From: Streptomyces sp. NBC_01216
Lineage (GTDB): Bacteria; Actinomycetota; Actinomycetes; Streptomycetales; Streptomycetaceae
Direction of reading: 5' to 3'
NCBI RefSeq assembly: GCF_035994945.1
Contig: NZ_CP108677.1
Location: 2,914,001 to 2,978,000 of the forward strand
Length of the DNA: 64,000 nucleotides
Shown here: positions 1 to 9,560 of the stretch, in pieces
Layout of the letters: every line of letters begins with the position of its first letter
Position numbering within the stretch: position 1 is the first letter of the stretch
Made by a program: the position numbers and the translations under genes
The notes under the pieces: model-generated
What the model saw: only the letters and a program-made list of their open reading frames with translations
What the model was told of the DNA's origin: nothing
The model's database searches: none

Positions 1-202
1 CCACGTCCTCCTTCTGCGCGAACTTCACGCCGTCGGCGACGAGCTGTGCCCAGCCGTGGAAGCCGCCGGCGTACATGGGTCCGAGGCGGCCCTGCATGTG
101 GGCCATGACCTTGTGCTCGGTCTGCCCCACGACGAGGGGGAGGACGAGGAACACGGCGAAGACGACGAGCAGCCGGAGGGCGACGTCGAGTGCGTCGTTC
201 AC
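1..202 (-). CDS. nuoH2: NADH-quinone oxidoreductase subunit H paralog, N-terminal part only
   Basis: This is the first 67 codons of a NuoH-type membrane subunit; the rest lies beyond the window edge. It starts with GTG at 202, overlapping the nuoC2 stop as GTGA, so it is probably translationally coupled. The visible part has one hydrophobic helix (about residues 8-25) and then the NuoH signature in which an E-H-K segment is followed by a Gly-Pro-rich loop and V-A-D-G-V-K-F. This matches the first helix and cytosolic loop of the full nuoH at 35827-37224, where the quinone chamber forms. It directly follows nuoC2, so nuoD is missing at this point. Identification is firm despite truncation. Confidence 0.85.
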   Translation of the reverse strand, partial: MNDALDVALRLLVVFAVFLVLPLVVGQTEHKVMAHMQGRLGPMYAGGFHGWAQLVADGVKFAQKEDV

Positions 203-1344
203 GCGGGATCGCCTCCGGCGGGGTCGGTGGTGGGTGGGCTCGCGGACGGGTCGTCGGGCGCGGGCCGGGGGTCGGCTTCGGTGTCGGCTTCGGGCGGTGC
301 CTGGGCCGCGGGCCGGGGGGCGGCGTCCGGCTCCGGCGCGGGTGCCGGCGTGCCCTGGGCGTCCTTGTCGTCGAAGGCCGGGCGGGGGTGGTGCCAGGGC
401 GCGTCGGCGCCGCGGGTAAGCGGCGGTGTGGCCGCCGGGGCCGGCTGGTCCACCGCGCCGTCGGCCGCCGGCGCCGCCGCGCGCTGCGTCGCCGACCCCT
501 GGCTCGCGGAGCGCGAACGACGCCCGGGTGCGGGTGCGGCGGCGGAGTCGGACGGGGGTGCGGATTCGGGCCCACCCGCCGTCTGGCTCGCGGAACCCTC
601 GGCCGCGGAGCGGGCGCGGCGGGCCGGCGCGGCGGGGGCGCCCTCCGACGGGGCGGCCGGTGTGCCCGGCCGGCCGGCCGGACCCTCGGCGGCCGTGCGG
701 GCGCGGCGCGGCGGACGGTCGCCGGCCGCGCGGGATGTACGGGCCGGAGCGGGCGGAAGCTGTCCCTTGAGCGGGCCCCACTCGTTCGGGTCCGGGACTC
801 CCGGCGGGAGCATCTGGCGGCGCTTCGGACCGCCGTGTTCGGACTCGCCCGGTTCCTTGGCGCCCGGCCACGCCTTCGCGACGCGTGCCGCGAGCACGAA
901 GTCCTTGCGGAGCGGGTGGCCCTCGAAGTTCTCGGGGAGCAGCAGCGGCACCAGGTGGGGGTGGCCGGTGAAGACGACGCCGAACATCTCGTGCGTCTCG
1001 CGCTCGTGCCAGTCCGCGCCCGCGTAGACCGCGACCGCCGTCGGCAGGACCGGGGCGTCGTGCGGGACGGTCGTGCGCAGCAGCATGCGGCGGACGGCCC
1101 CCGGTTCCGGCGCCACCACGTGGGCGCAGACGCGGAAGCCCGTGCCCGGCTCGTCGACGGCGCTCAGCCAGTCGAAGAAGGTGCAGCCCAGTGTGGTGCG
1201 GGCGGTCTCCAGCGCGGCGGTCCACGCGTCGGCGGGGACGTCGACGGTCAGCAGGTCGTACGCCCGCTCGGCCGTGGCCTCCTCGCCGAAGAGCTCGGTG
1301 ACCGCGTCCGGGAGGGTGTCGTACGGGTGCGCGTTCCCGGTCAC
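199..1344 (-). CDS. nuoC2: NADH-quinone oxidoreductase subunit C paralog with long disordered tail
   Basis: Peripheral 30-kDa-type subunit of a second complex I (381 aa). Residues 1-160 are the NuoC domain; the family motif [12 protein letters not shown] lies at about 111-122 and is followed by the H-P-L-R-K-D-F segment. Residues about 165-381 form a Pro/Ala/Arg-rich, low-complexity tail with repeated R-S-R-S-A and A-E-G type units and an acidic, Pro-rich end. The ordinary nuoC at 43249 has no such tail. GTG at 1344 overlaps the nuoB2 stop, which fixes the start. The tail is not a NuoD domain, so this is not a NuoCD fusion. The tail's role is unknown. Confidence 0.85.
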   Translation of the reverse strand: MTGNAHPYDTLPDAVTELFGEEATAERAYDLLTVDVPADAWTAALETARTTLGCTFFDWLSAVDEPGTGFRVCAHVVAPEPGAVRRMLLRTTVPHDAPVLPTAVAVYAGADWHERETHEMFGVVFTGHPHLVPLLLPENFEGHPLRKDFVLAARVAKAWPGAKEPGESEHGGPKRRQMLPPGVPDPNEWGPLKGQLPPAPARTSRAAGDRPPRRARTAAEGPAGRPGTPAAPSEGAPAAPARRARSAAEGSASQTAGGPESAPPSDSAAAPAPGRRSRSASQGSATQRAAAPAADGAVDQPAPAATPPLTRGADAPWHHPRPAFDDKDAQGTPAPAPEPDAAPRPAAQAPPEADTEADPRPAPDDPSASPPTTDPAGGDPA

Positions 1345-1934
1345 TCGGTGCCTCCGGACGGCTTCGGCGGGGCGACCGGTCCGCTGGTCAGCTGGGCGAC
1401 GGAGGGCCGCCCCTCCGGCGTCCCGTAGCGCGCGGCCAGCGACTCCCGCGCGATCTTCTCCTGGAGCTTCAGGATTCCCTGGAGCAGCGCCTCCGGGCGC
1501 GGCGGGCAGCCCGGCACGTAGACGTCTACCGGAATGATCTGGTCCACGCCCTTGGTGACCGCGTACGAGTCCCAGTACGGGCCGCCGCAGTTCGAGCAGG
1601 CCCCGAAGGAGATCACGTACTTCGGCTCGGGCATCTGCTCGTAGAGCCGCTTCACCGCCGGAGCCATCTTGTCGGTCACCGTGCCGGAGACGATCATGAG
1701 GTCGGCCTGGCGCGGGCCGGGCGCGAAGGGGATCACGCCGAGCCGGATGAAGTCGTGCCGGGCCATCGACGCGGCGATGAACTCGATCGCGCAGCAGGCG
1801 AGGCCGAAGTTGAAGACCCACAGGCTGTAGCGGCGGCCCCAGTTCAGGACCACCTTCATCGGCTCCGGGGCGAGGCGCGCGAGCGGGCCCAGCTTCGGAG
1901 CGGGCAGCGGGGTGGGCGGCGGGGTCACGTCCAT
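1341..1934 (-). CDS. nuoB2: NADH-quinone oxidoreductase subunit B paralog
   Basis: Fe-S subunit expected to bind cluster N2, which passes electrons to the quinone (197 aa). Visible ligands are the adjacent Cys pair in F-G-L-A-C-C-A-I-E, the Cys in F-G-A-C-S-N-C-G-G and the Cys in V-P-G-C-P-P-R-P. The core is conserved against nuoB at 43977, but the N-terminus is Pro-rich and the C-terminus ends in a Pro/Gly-rich extension. ATG at 1934 lies 10 nt inside the end of nuoA2, so the two are coupled. It sits in an A2-B2-C2-H2 order. Confidence 0.93.
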   Translation of the reverse strand: MDVTPPPTPLPAPKLGPLARLAPEPMKVVLNWGRRYSLWVFNFGLACCAIEFIAASMARHDFIRLGVIPFAPGPRQADLMIVSGTVTDKMAPAVKRLYEQMPEPKYVISFGACSNCGGPYWDSYAVTKGVDQIIPVDVYVPGCPPRPEALLQGILKLQEKIARESLAARYGTPEGRPSVAQLTSGPVAPPKPSGGTE

Positions 1935-2326
1935 GTCAGGACGCCCTTCTTGTACGCGTAGAGCAGGCCCACGGCCAGGAAGCCGAGGAAGATGAACATC
2001 TCGACGAGCGTCGTCGCGCCGTAGCCCGGCGCGGCGAAGACCGTCGCCCAGGGGAAGAGGAAGATCGAGTCGACCGCGAAGATCACGTAGAGGAAGGCGT
2101 ACACGTAGTAGCGGACCTGCGTGTGGGCCCAGCCCTCCCCCACCGGGTCGACGCCGCACTCGTACGTCAGCAGTTTCTCCGGCGTCGGGACCACCGGCCG
2201 CAGCAGCCGCCCGGCGCCGAAGGCCACGGCGACGAAGAGCAGGCCCAGGACGGCGAGCAGTCCGACGACGGAGTACGTCTGGAAGTAATCCGCCGCGAGT
2301 TCCGCGCGTACGGTCGGTTCCGGCAC
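1925..2326 (-). CDS. nuoA2: NADH-quinone oxidoreductase subunit A paralog
   Basis: Small membrane subunit of complex I (133 aa), with three predicted helices and the family motifs Y-E-C-G in the first loop and [11 protein letters not shown] in the second helix. GTG at 2326 is chosen because a GAGGGG Shine-Dalgarno-like run lies about 8 nt upstream; a longer in-frame start at 2407 would add an unlikely 27-residue extension. It is the first gene of the second nuo set and is divergent from the sensor kinase at 2563. The 236-nt gap between them carries the 26-bp palindrome. Confidence 0.92.
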   Translation of the reverse strand: MPEPTVRAELAADYFQTYSVVGLLAVLGLLFVAVAFGAGRLLRPVVPTPEKLLTYECGVDPVGEGWAHTQVRYYVYAFLYVIFAVDSIFLFPWATVFAAPGYGATTLVEMFIFLGFLAVGLLYAYKKGVLTWT

Positions 2327-2481
2327 GTCCGCCCCTCGCTCCGTATCGACGATCTGTACGGACGGGAGTCTAGGCCCTGCTAAAGGGAGCGTAAGTAGGC
2401 GTGTCATCCATTGAACCCCCGGCCCGCGTCCCCGGTGGGCGGGCCGGGCCGAGGGGGCGGCGAGCGGCGCCCCGTGACCTG

Positions 2482-2507
2482 CCGCGGTGGGGATATCCCC
2501 ACCGCGG
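2482..2507. promoter_or_regulatory. Perfect 26-bp palindrome upstream of first sensor kinase
   Basis: Two 13-nt arms (CCGCGGTGGGGAT and its exact complement) meet with no loop, 55 nt before the kinase ATG and on the kinase side of the nuoA2/kinase divergent gap. A degenerate relative occurs before the second kinase at 3799-3826. A loop-free perfect dyad is typical of an operator for a dimeric regulator. The response regulator at 5437 is the natural candidate (inference). Confidence 0.6.
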
Positions 2508-2562
2508 CTCCCCCACGAACCCCATGGCGTGACGGACCCGCCGCCCGGCAGGCTGGCGTCTC

Positions 2563-3729
2563 ATGAGCGTCGACACCGAAACCGCTGCCCGCGACAGGCC
2601 GCCTCCCGTCCGCGTGGCCTACGGCCGGCACACCTGGAAGGAGGTCTCCTTCCTTCTCACGAGTCTCCCGGTCTCCCTCGTCGGCTTCGTCTACACGGTG
2701 GTCTCGGTCGTCCTCGGCGTGGGCCTGGCCGTCACCGTGATCGGCCTGCCGCTGCTCGCCCTCGGACTGGCCGGCGCCCGGCTGCTCGGCCGGGGCGAGC
2801 GGGCCCGCGCCCGCGCGCTGCTCGGCGCGCGGGTGGACGAGCCGAGCCCGCTGCCCCGGCCGCACGGTTTCCTCCCCTGGCTGTGGGCGTCGCTCAGGGA
2901 CCCGGTGGCCTGGCGGGCGGTGCTGTACGGCTTCGTCAGGCTCCCCTGGGGCATCCTCACCTTCGTCGTCTCCCTGGTCTCGCTGATCGTGCTGTGGCCG
3001 CTGCTGCCGTGGATCGCCCGGGGGCTGGCCAACGCCGACCGGGCCATGGTGCGCGGCCTGCTCTCCCCCTCGGACGAGCTGGAGCGGCGGATCGCGGAAC
3101 TGGAGACGGACCGCGGTGTCGTCGTCGACACCGCCGCCGCCGATCTGCGCCGCATCGAGCGGGACCTGCACGACGGCGCGCAGGCCCGGCTCGTCGCGCT
3201 CGCCATGGGGCTCGGTCTCGCGAAGGAGAAACTGCTCGAAGACCCGGAGGCGGCGGCCATGATGGTCGACGAGGCGCACGGCGAGGTGAAACTGGCGCTG
3301 CAGGAGCTGCGCGACCTGGCCCGCGGCATCCACCCGGCGGTGCTCACCGACCGAGGGCTGGACGCCGCGCTGTCCTCGATCGCCGCGCGGTGCACGGTCC
3401 CGGTGACGGTCACGGTCGACCTGGACGCACGGCCGGCCGAGGCCATCGAGGGCATCGCCTACTTCACCGTGTCGGAACTGCTGCAGAACGTGTCCAAGCA
3501 CGCGCGGGCGCGCTCGGCGTCCGTGGACGTGTGGCGCACGGGCGGCCGGCTGATGCTCCAGGTGCGGGACGACGGCCGGGGCGGCGCGCGGCTGGACACC
3601 GGGACCGGGATGGCCGGACTCGCCGAACGGCTGGGCGCGGTGGACGGGCTGTTCGTCCTCGACTCGCCGGAGGGCGGACCGACGACGGCGACGGCGGAAC
3701 TTCCCTGGCGGGCGCGGCCGGCGTCCTGA
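2563..3729 (+). CDS. Membrane sensor histidine kinase, NarL/DesK class
   Basis: Two-component sensor kinase of 388 aa. The N-terminal half is a membrane sensor module of the kind often called the PF13796 sensor domain, with paired hydrophobic stretches at about 30-75 and 115-150. Next come a dimerisation helix with the HisKA_3 motif R-D-L-H-D-G-A-Q (phospho-acceptor His203) and a C-terminal ATPase with Q-N-V-S-K-H (N box) and D-D-G-R-G-G (G box). ATG at 2563 follows the palindrome. A paralog follows at 3911 and one LuxR-type regulator at 5437, so both kinases probably signal to that regulator. Stretches of the kinase core are nearly identical in DNA to the paralog, while the sensor half has diverged. 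Confidence 0.9.
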   Translation: MSVDTETAARDRPPPVRVAYGRHTWKEVSFLLTSLPVSLVGFVYTVVSVVLGVGLAVTVIGLPLLALGLAGARLLGRGERARARALLGARVDEPSPLPRPHGFLPWLWASLRDPVAWRAVLYGFVRLPWGILTFVVSLVSLIVLWPLLPWIARGLANADRAMVRGLLSPSDELERRIAELETDRGVVVDTAAADLRRIERDLHDGAQARLVALAMGLGLAKEKLLEDPEAAAMMVDEAHGEVKLALQELRDLARGIHPAVLTDRGLDAALSSIAARCTVPVTVTVDLDARPAEAIEGIAYFTVSELLQNVSKHARARSASVDVWRTGGRLMLQVRDDGRGGARLDTGTGMAGLAERLGAVDGLFVLDSPEGGPTTATAELPWRARPAS

Positions 3730-3798
3730 GCGCTTCGGCCCCGGGCGCCGTGCCCGCAGCCGGGCCACCCGGCAGCGGCTTCTGGGGGCGCCGGTGTC

Positions 3799-3826
3799 CC
3801 GCGGTGGGGAAAACCCCCCGCCGCGG
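3799..3826. promoter_or_regulatory. Imperfect copy of the kinase palindrome
   Basis: A CCGCGGTGGGGA half-site identical to the left arm of the 2482-2507 dyad, then AAA, a C-run and a terminal CCGCGG. It lies 84 nt before the second kinase start. The shared half-site before both kinase genes suggests common regulation. Confidence 0.5.
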
Positions 3827-3910
3827 ACGCCGACCCCCCTCATGGTCAGCCGCTCCCCGGGACGGAAGTCTTGGGGTACCCCCTCCACCACACAGAAACG
3901 GACACAGGCG

Positions 3911-5197
3911 ATGGCCGACCACCTCCTCCCCGTGGCGATCCGCGCGCCGTTCCAGGCCCGCACCTGGCGCGAGTTCGGCTATCTGGTCCTCGGGCTGCCC
4001 CTCTCCGTCGTCTTCTTCTCCCTCTCCGTCGCCCTGGTCTCGGCCGGCGCCGGCCTGCTGGTCACCTTCCTCGGCATTCCGGTCCTGGCCGGCTGCCTCG
4101 CGATGTGCCGCGGCTTCGGCGCGGTGGAACGGGCCAGGGCGCGGGGCCTGCTCGGGCTGGACGTGGCCGCGCCCCGGCCGGTGCGGGGGCGTACCGGCGG
4201 GGCGCTGTCGTGGATGGGCGCGATGCTGAGGAGCGGGGCGTCCTGGCGGCACCTGCTGTACGCCGTCGTGCACATGCCGTGGGCGGTCTTCTCCTTCTCC
4301 CTGGCCGTGACCCTCGGGGGGTGGGGCTGGGCGTTCCTCACGTACCCGCTGTGGCAGTGGGTCTTCCCTGCGTACGCGGGCCAGGACGGCCTGCAGCTGT
4401 ACGGGGACGGATCGCACGACCTCTATCTCGACTCGCCCTTCGAGCTCGCCGTCACCAGCGGCGTCGGTCTGCTGGTCGTCATGGCCTGGCCGTGGGCGGT
4501 CCGTTCCGTCGCGGCGGTCGACCGGCTGATGGTGGCCGGGCTGCTCGGCCCGTCGCGGATGGCGGACCGGGTGACGGAGCTGGAGAAGGACCGGGGGGTG
4601 GTGGTGGACACCGCCGCCGCCGATCTGCGCCGCATCGAGCGGGACCTGCACGACGGCGCACAGGCCCGGCTCGTCTCGCTCGCCATGGATCTGGGGCTGG
4701 CGAAGGAGAAGCTGTCCGAGGACCCGCGGGCCGCCGCGCGGATGGTGGAGGAGGCGCACGGCGAGGTGAAGACGGCGCTGCAGGAACTGCGCGACCTGGC
4801 CCGCGGCATCCACCCGGCGGTGCTCACCGACCGAGGGCTGGACGCCGCGCTGTCCTCGATCGCCGCACGGTGCACGGTCCCGGTCGCGGTGGAGGTGGAC
4901 CTGCCGGCGCGCCCGCTGCCGGCGATCGAGGGCATCGCGTACTTCACGGCGTCCGAGCTGCTGCAGAACGTGTCCAAGCACTCCGGCGCGCGGCGGGCGT
5001 GGGTGGACGTGTGGCGGGCGGGCAGCCGGCTGATGCTCCAGGTACGGGACGACGGCCGGGGCGGCGCGGAGACGGCGACGGGCCGGGGGCTCGCGGGTCT
5101 CACGGAACGGCTGGACGCGGTCGACGGCGTGCTCGCGGTCGACTCGCCGGAGGGCGGACCGACGACGGTCACGGCCGAGCTGCCCTGGCGGGCCTGA
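3911..5197 (+). CDS. Second membrane sensor histidine kinase, paralog of the first
   Basis: 428-aa sensor kinase of the same class. The sensor module has hydrophobic segments at about 22-65, 115-150 and 178-200. Compared with its neighbour it has an extra extracellular-looking loop at about 152-178 that is rich in Tyr, Asp and Gly. The HisKA_3 motif R-D-L-H-D-G-A-Q puts the phospho-acceptor at His247, followed by Q-N-V-S-K-H and D-D-G-R-G-G in the ATPase. ATG at 3911 begins the first segment that aligns with the paralog; the upstream in-frame extension covers the palindrome and looks non-coding. The differing loop suggests the two kinases sense different inputs through similar catalytic halves. 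Confidence 0.9.
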   Translation: MADHLLPVAIRAPFQARTWREFGYLVLGLPLSVVFFSLSVALVSAGAGLLVTFLGIPVLAGCLAMCRGFGAVERARARGLLGLDVAAPRPVRGRTGGALSWMGAMLRSGASWRHLLYAVVHMPWAVFSFSLAVTLGGWGWAFLTYPLWQWVFPAYAGQDGLQLYGDGSHDLYLDSPFELAVTSGVGLLVVMAWPWAVRSVAAVDRLMVAGLLGPSRMADRVTELEKDRGVVVDTAAADLRRIERDLHDGAQARLVSLAMDLGLAKEKLSEDPRAAARMVEEAHGEVKTALQELRDLARGIHPAVLTDRGLDAALSSIAARCTVPVAVEVDLPARPLPAIEGIAYFTASELLQNVSKHSGARRAWVDVWRAGSRLMLQVRDDGRGGAETATGRGLAGLTERLDAVDGVLAVDSPEGGPTTVTAELPWRA

Positions 5198-5436
5198 CCC
5201 GGCCGCCCCCGGGGGGACCCGCCGCGGCCGTACCCGGCCCCGACCCGCCGGCCGGCGGTCCCGCCCGCCTCCGGCGTCCCACCCGCCTCGCGGTGCCGGC
5301 GTGTCCGGCCCGTTCCGCGCTCCGGACATCGGTGATCCTCTTCCGGCCCCGGCGCGCCCCTCTTGCTGCGATGCTGGGGTCCGCTCGCCGGACCCGGCGG
5401 GACCGGTACCGGACAGGGGGCTTCGGAGACGTGGGT

Positions 5437-6117
5437 GTGGAAGACGTGGCGGACAGGGTGCGCGTGGTCATCGCCGAGGACTCGGTACTGCTGCGCGAGG
5501 GCCTGACCCGGCTGCTGACCGACCGGGGGCACGAGGTCGTCGCCGGAGTGGGCGACGGGGAGGCCCTCGTGCGGACCGTCGCCGGGCTCGCGGGCGAGAA
5601 CGCGCTGCCGGACGTCGTGGTGGCGGATGTGCGGATGCCTCCCACCCACACGGACGAGGGCGTCCGGGCGGCGGTGCGGCTGCGCAGGGACCACCCCGGG
5701 GTCGGGGTGCTGGTGCTCTCGCAGTACGTCGAGGAGCGGTACGCCACCGAGCTGCTGGGCGGTTCCAGCCGGGGTGTGGGCTATCTGCTCAAGGACCGGG
5801 TGGCCGAGGTCCGTGAGTTCGTGGACGCCGTGGTCCGGGTCGCCCGGGGCGGCACCGCCCTGGACCCGGAGGTCGTGCAGCAGCTGCTCGGCCGCAGCCG
5901 CAGGCAGGACGTCCTGGCGAACCTCACCCCGCGTGAGCGCGAGGTGCTGGGGCTGATGGCGGAAGGGCGGACGAACTCCGCGATCGCGCGGCGGCTGGTG
6001 GTGAGCGACGGCGCCGTGGAGAAGCACGTCAGCAACATCTTCCTGAAGCTGGGCCTGTCCCCGAGTGACGGGGATCACCGACGGGTACTCGCGGTGTTGA
6101 CCTATCTGAACTCCTGA
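5437..6117 (+). CDS. LuxR/NarL-family response regulator
   Basis: Response regulator of about 226 aa. The receiver domain has the acidic pocket V-V-I-A-E-D-S near residue 11, the phospho-acceptor Asp64 in V-V-A-D-V-R-M-P, and the conserved Lys in L-L-K-D-R-V. The C-terminal LuxR helix-turn-helix begins at L-T-P-R-E-R-E-V-L and ends V-S-N-I-F-L-K-L. GTG at 5437 is preferred because GGAG lies 8 nt upstream; GTG at 5431 is too close to it. The 239-nt gap after the second kinase suggests its own promoter; no palindrome like 2482 is seen there. It most likely serves both kinases (inference from position and class). Confidence 0.9.
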   Translation: MEDVADRVRVVIAEDSVLLREGLTRLLTDRGHEVVAGVGDGEALVRTVAGLAGENALPDVVVADVRMPPTHTDEGVRAAVRLRRDHPGVGVLVLSQYVEERYATELLGGSSRGVGYLLKDRVAEVREFVDAVVRVARGGTALDPEVVQQLLGRSRRQDVLANLTPREREVLGLMAEGRTNSAIARRLVVSDGAVEKHVSNIFLKLGLSPSDGDHRRVLAVLTYLNS

Positions 6118-6390
6118 TCGACTGACACTCTGTCAGATATGGACCCACAAGGGGTCCGCAGACCGAAGGACGAACAAAGCACCACTTTCCGGACCCATCT
6201 GGGGGCGACAGAACGTGACATCAACGGCCAGAAGAGCGTCTCAAAACGACGTCCACGATACGAGAAGTCCCGGGAGGGGCACCCTTGCCGTCGTAGGGTG
6301 GGCCACGGGACGGCCGGTCGTCCGGTCGTCTCCCGAGCCTTCTCCCGCCTCGGGCGGGGAAGACCCTTGCCGCGAGGGAGGTCCAGTTCA

Positions 6391-8335
6391 GTGACCAGCC
6401 AGGTCAGCAGCCCGGCCGAGCAGGCCGACGAGGCCGACGAGGCCGTCGTCGGGGAACAGCGCAGCGCTTCGGCACCCACGGACGGCACCGAGAAGGAAGT
6501 CCGGCGCCTCGACCGGGTGATCATCCGCTTCGCGGGTGACTCCGGCGACGGCATGCAGTTGACGGGCGACCGTTTCACCTCCGAGACGGCGTCCTTCGGC
6601 AACGACCTCTCGACGCTGCCGAACTTCCCCGCCGAGATCCGGGCTCCCGCCGGCACCCTCCCCGGCGTCTCCTCGTTCCAGCTGCACTTCGCCGACCACG
6701 ACATCCTGACCCCGGGCGACGCGCCGAACGTGCTGGTCGCGATGAACCCCGCCGCCCTCAAGGCGAACATCGGGGACGTGCCGCGCGGCAGCGAGATCAT
6801 CGTCAACACGGACGAGTTCGCCAAGCGCGCGATGGCCAAGGTGGGTTACGCCACCTCCCCGCTGGAGGACGGCTCACTCGCCGGCTACCGGGTCCACCCG
6901 GTCCCGCTGACGACGCTGACCGTCGAGGCCCTCAAGGAGTTCGGCCTGTCCCGGAAGGAGGCCGAACGCAGCAAGAACATGTTCGCGCTCGGACTCCTCT
7001 CCTGGATGTACCACCGGCCGACCGAGGGCACCGAGAAGTTCCTGCGCGCCAAGTTCGCCAAGAAGCCCGAGATCGCCGAGGCGAACGTGGCGGCGTTCCG
7101 GGCCGGCTGGAACTTCGGCGAGACGACCGAGGACTTCGCCGTCTCCTACGAGGTCGCCCCGGCGACCAAGGCGTTCCCGCCGGGCACCTACCGGAACATC
7201 TCCGGGAACCTCGCCCTGTCGTACGGCCTGATCGCCGCCTCCCGGCAGGCCGACCTCCCGCTCTACCTCGGCTCGTACCCGATCACACCGGCCTCGGACA
7301 TCCTCCACGAGCTGTCCCGGCACAAGAACTTCGGCGTCCGCACCTTCCAGGCGGAGGACGAGATCGCGGGCATCGGCGCGGCGCTCGGCGCGGCCTTCGG
7401 CGGCTCCCTCGCCGTCACCACCACCTCCGGGCCCGGCGTGGCGCTGAAGTCGGAGACGGTCGGACTCGCCGTCTCACTCGAACTCCCGCTGCTGATCGTC
7501 GACATCCAGCGCGGCGGACCCTCCACGGGCCTGCCGACCAAGACCGAACAGGCCGACCTCCTCCAGGCCATGTACAGCCGCAACGGCGAGGCCCCGGTCC
7601 CGGTCGTGGCCCCGAGGACCCCGGCCGACTGCTTCGACGCCGCGCTCGACGCGGCGCGGATCGCCCTGACCTACCGCACCCCGGTCTTCCTGCTCTCCGA
7701 CGGCTACCTGGCCAACGGATCGGAGCCCTGGCGCGTCCCGGACCCCGACGAACTCCCTGACCTGCGCGTCCAGTTCGCCACCGGGCCGAACCACGAACTG
7801 GCGGACGGCACCGAGGTCTTCCACCCCTACAAGCGCGACCCCCACACCCTCGCCCGGCCGTGGGCCGTGCCCGGTACGCCCGGCCTCGAACACCGCATCG
7901 GCGGCATCGAGAAGCAGGACGGCACCGGCAACATCTCCTACGACCCCGCCAACCACGACTTCATGGTCCGCACCCGGCAGGCCAAGATCGACGGCGTCGA
8001 GGTCCCCGACCTCGCCGTCGACGACCCGGACGGCGCCCGGACCCTGGTCCTCGGCTGGGGTTCCACCTACGGCCCCGTCACGGCGGCCGTACGCCGGCTG
8101 CGGATCGCGGGCAAGCCGATCGCCCAGGCGCACCTGCGCCACCTCAACCCCTTCCCGAAGAACCTCGGCGACGTCCTGCGGCGCTACGACAAGGTGGTGA
8201 TCCCGGAGATGAACCTCGGTCAGCTCGCCTCGCTCGTCCGGGCGAAGTACCTCGTCGACGCCCGCAGCCACACCCAGGTCAACGGCATGCCGTTCAAGGC
8301 GGAGCAGCTCGCCACGGTACTCAAGGAGGCCATCG

Positions 8336-8343
<8 letters not shown>
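6391..8343 (+). CDS. korA: 2-oxoglutarate:ferredoxin oxidoreductase, fused gamma-alpha subunit
   Basis: KorA (650 aa) with KorB oxidises 2-oxoglutarate with CoA to succinyl-CoA and passes electrons to ferredoxin. The gamma-type domain comes first (about 40-230), opening with I-R-F-A-G-D-S-G-D-G-M-Q. The alpha domain follows, with the pyrimidine-binding segment Y-P-I-T-P-A-S-D-I-L at about residue 293. The first 38 residues are a polar, acidic leader. GTG at 6391 has GAGGGAGG about 8 nt upstream, so the longer upstream frame is not used. The last 8 nt overlap korB. The 273-nt gap before it contains a 15-nt dyad, CTGACA-CTC-TGTCAG, at 6122-6136, just after the regulator stop. Confidence 0.95.
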
Positions 8344-9385
<1,042 letters not shown>

Positions 9386-9388
<3 letters not shown>

Positions 9389-9490
9389 GGGCCTGACCGC
9401 CCGGCCAGAGGCCACCCGACAGGCTCCGAGAGCCTTGACGCGTGGCCCTCGGCCGCCCGGTCCGGAGGTCACCCGGTCGGGCTCCGGGCC
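9386..9490. repeat. REP-like palindromic repeat, locus A (two diverged copies)
   Basis: Starts at the korB stop codon as TGAGGGCC, runs through GACCGCCCGGCC and GGCCACCCGACAGGCTC, and ends GAGAGCC at 9434. A diverged second copy of the same core lies at 9449-9490. The same family recurs at 16058, 20229, 28826, 51088 and 53109. It lies between convergent genes here. Confidence 0.65.
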
Positions 9491-9503
9491 ATACGTGCGG
9501 GAA

Positions 9504-9537
9504 GGGCCCCGGTGCGGCACGCCGCCGGCCGGGGCCC
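9504..9537. terminator. GC-rich hairpin between convergent korB and kinase genes
   Basis: Arms GGGCCCCGG and CCGGGGCCC enclose about 16 nt, with no strong T-tract. Position between two convergent genes supports a bidirectional terminator, probably aided by the adjacent repeat. Confidence 0.5.
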
Positions 9538-9560
9538 CTGCCGCGTCCGGTCCCGGGTGG

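Noticed and set aside
2404..3963. Minus-strand 519-codon frame opposite the first kinase
   Set aside because: Shadow of the kinase gene; no domain, and it crosses the palindrome and the promoter region.
6122..6136. CTGACA-CTC-TGTCAG dyad as a terminator or operator
   Set aside because: Short stem and no T-run; recorded with korA only, as evidence is too weak for a separate call.
6139..6390. N-terminal extension of KorA
   Set aside because: Basic, low-quality sequence without family similarity; the GTG at 6391 has a strong ribosome site.
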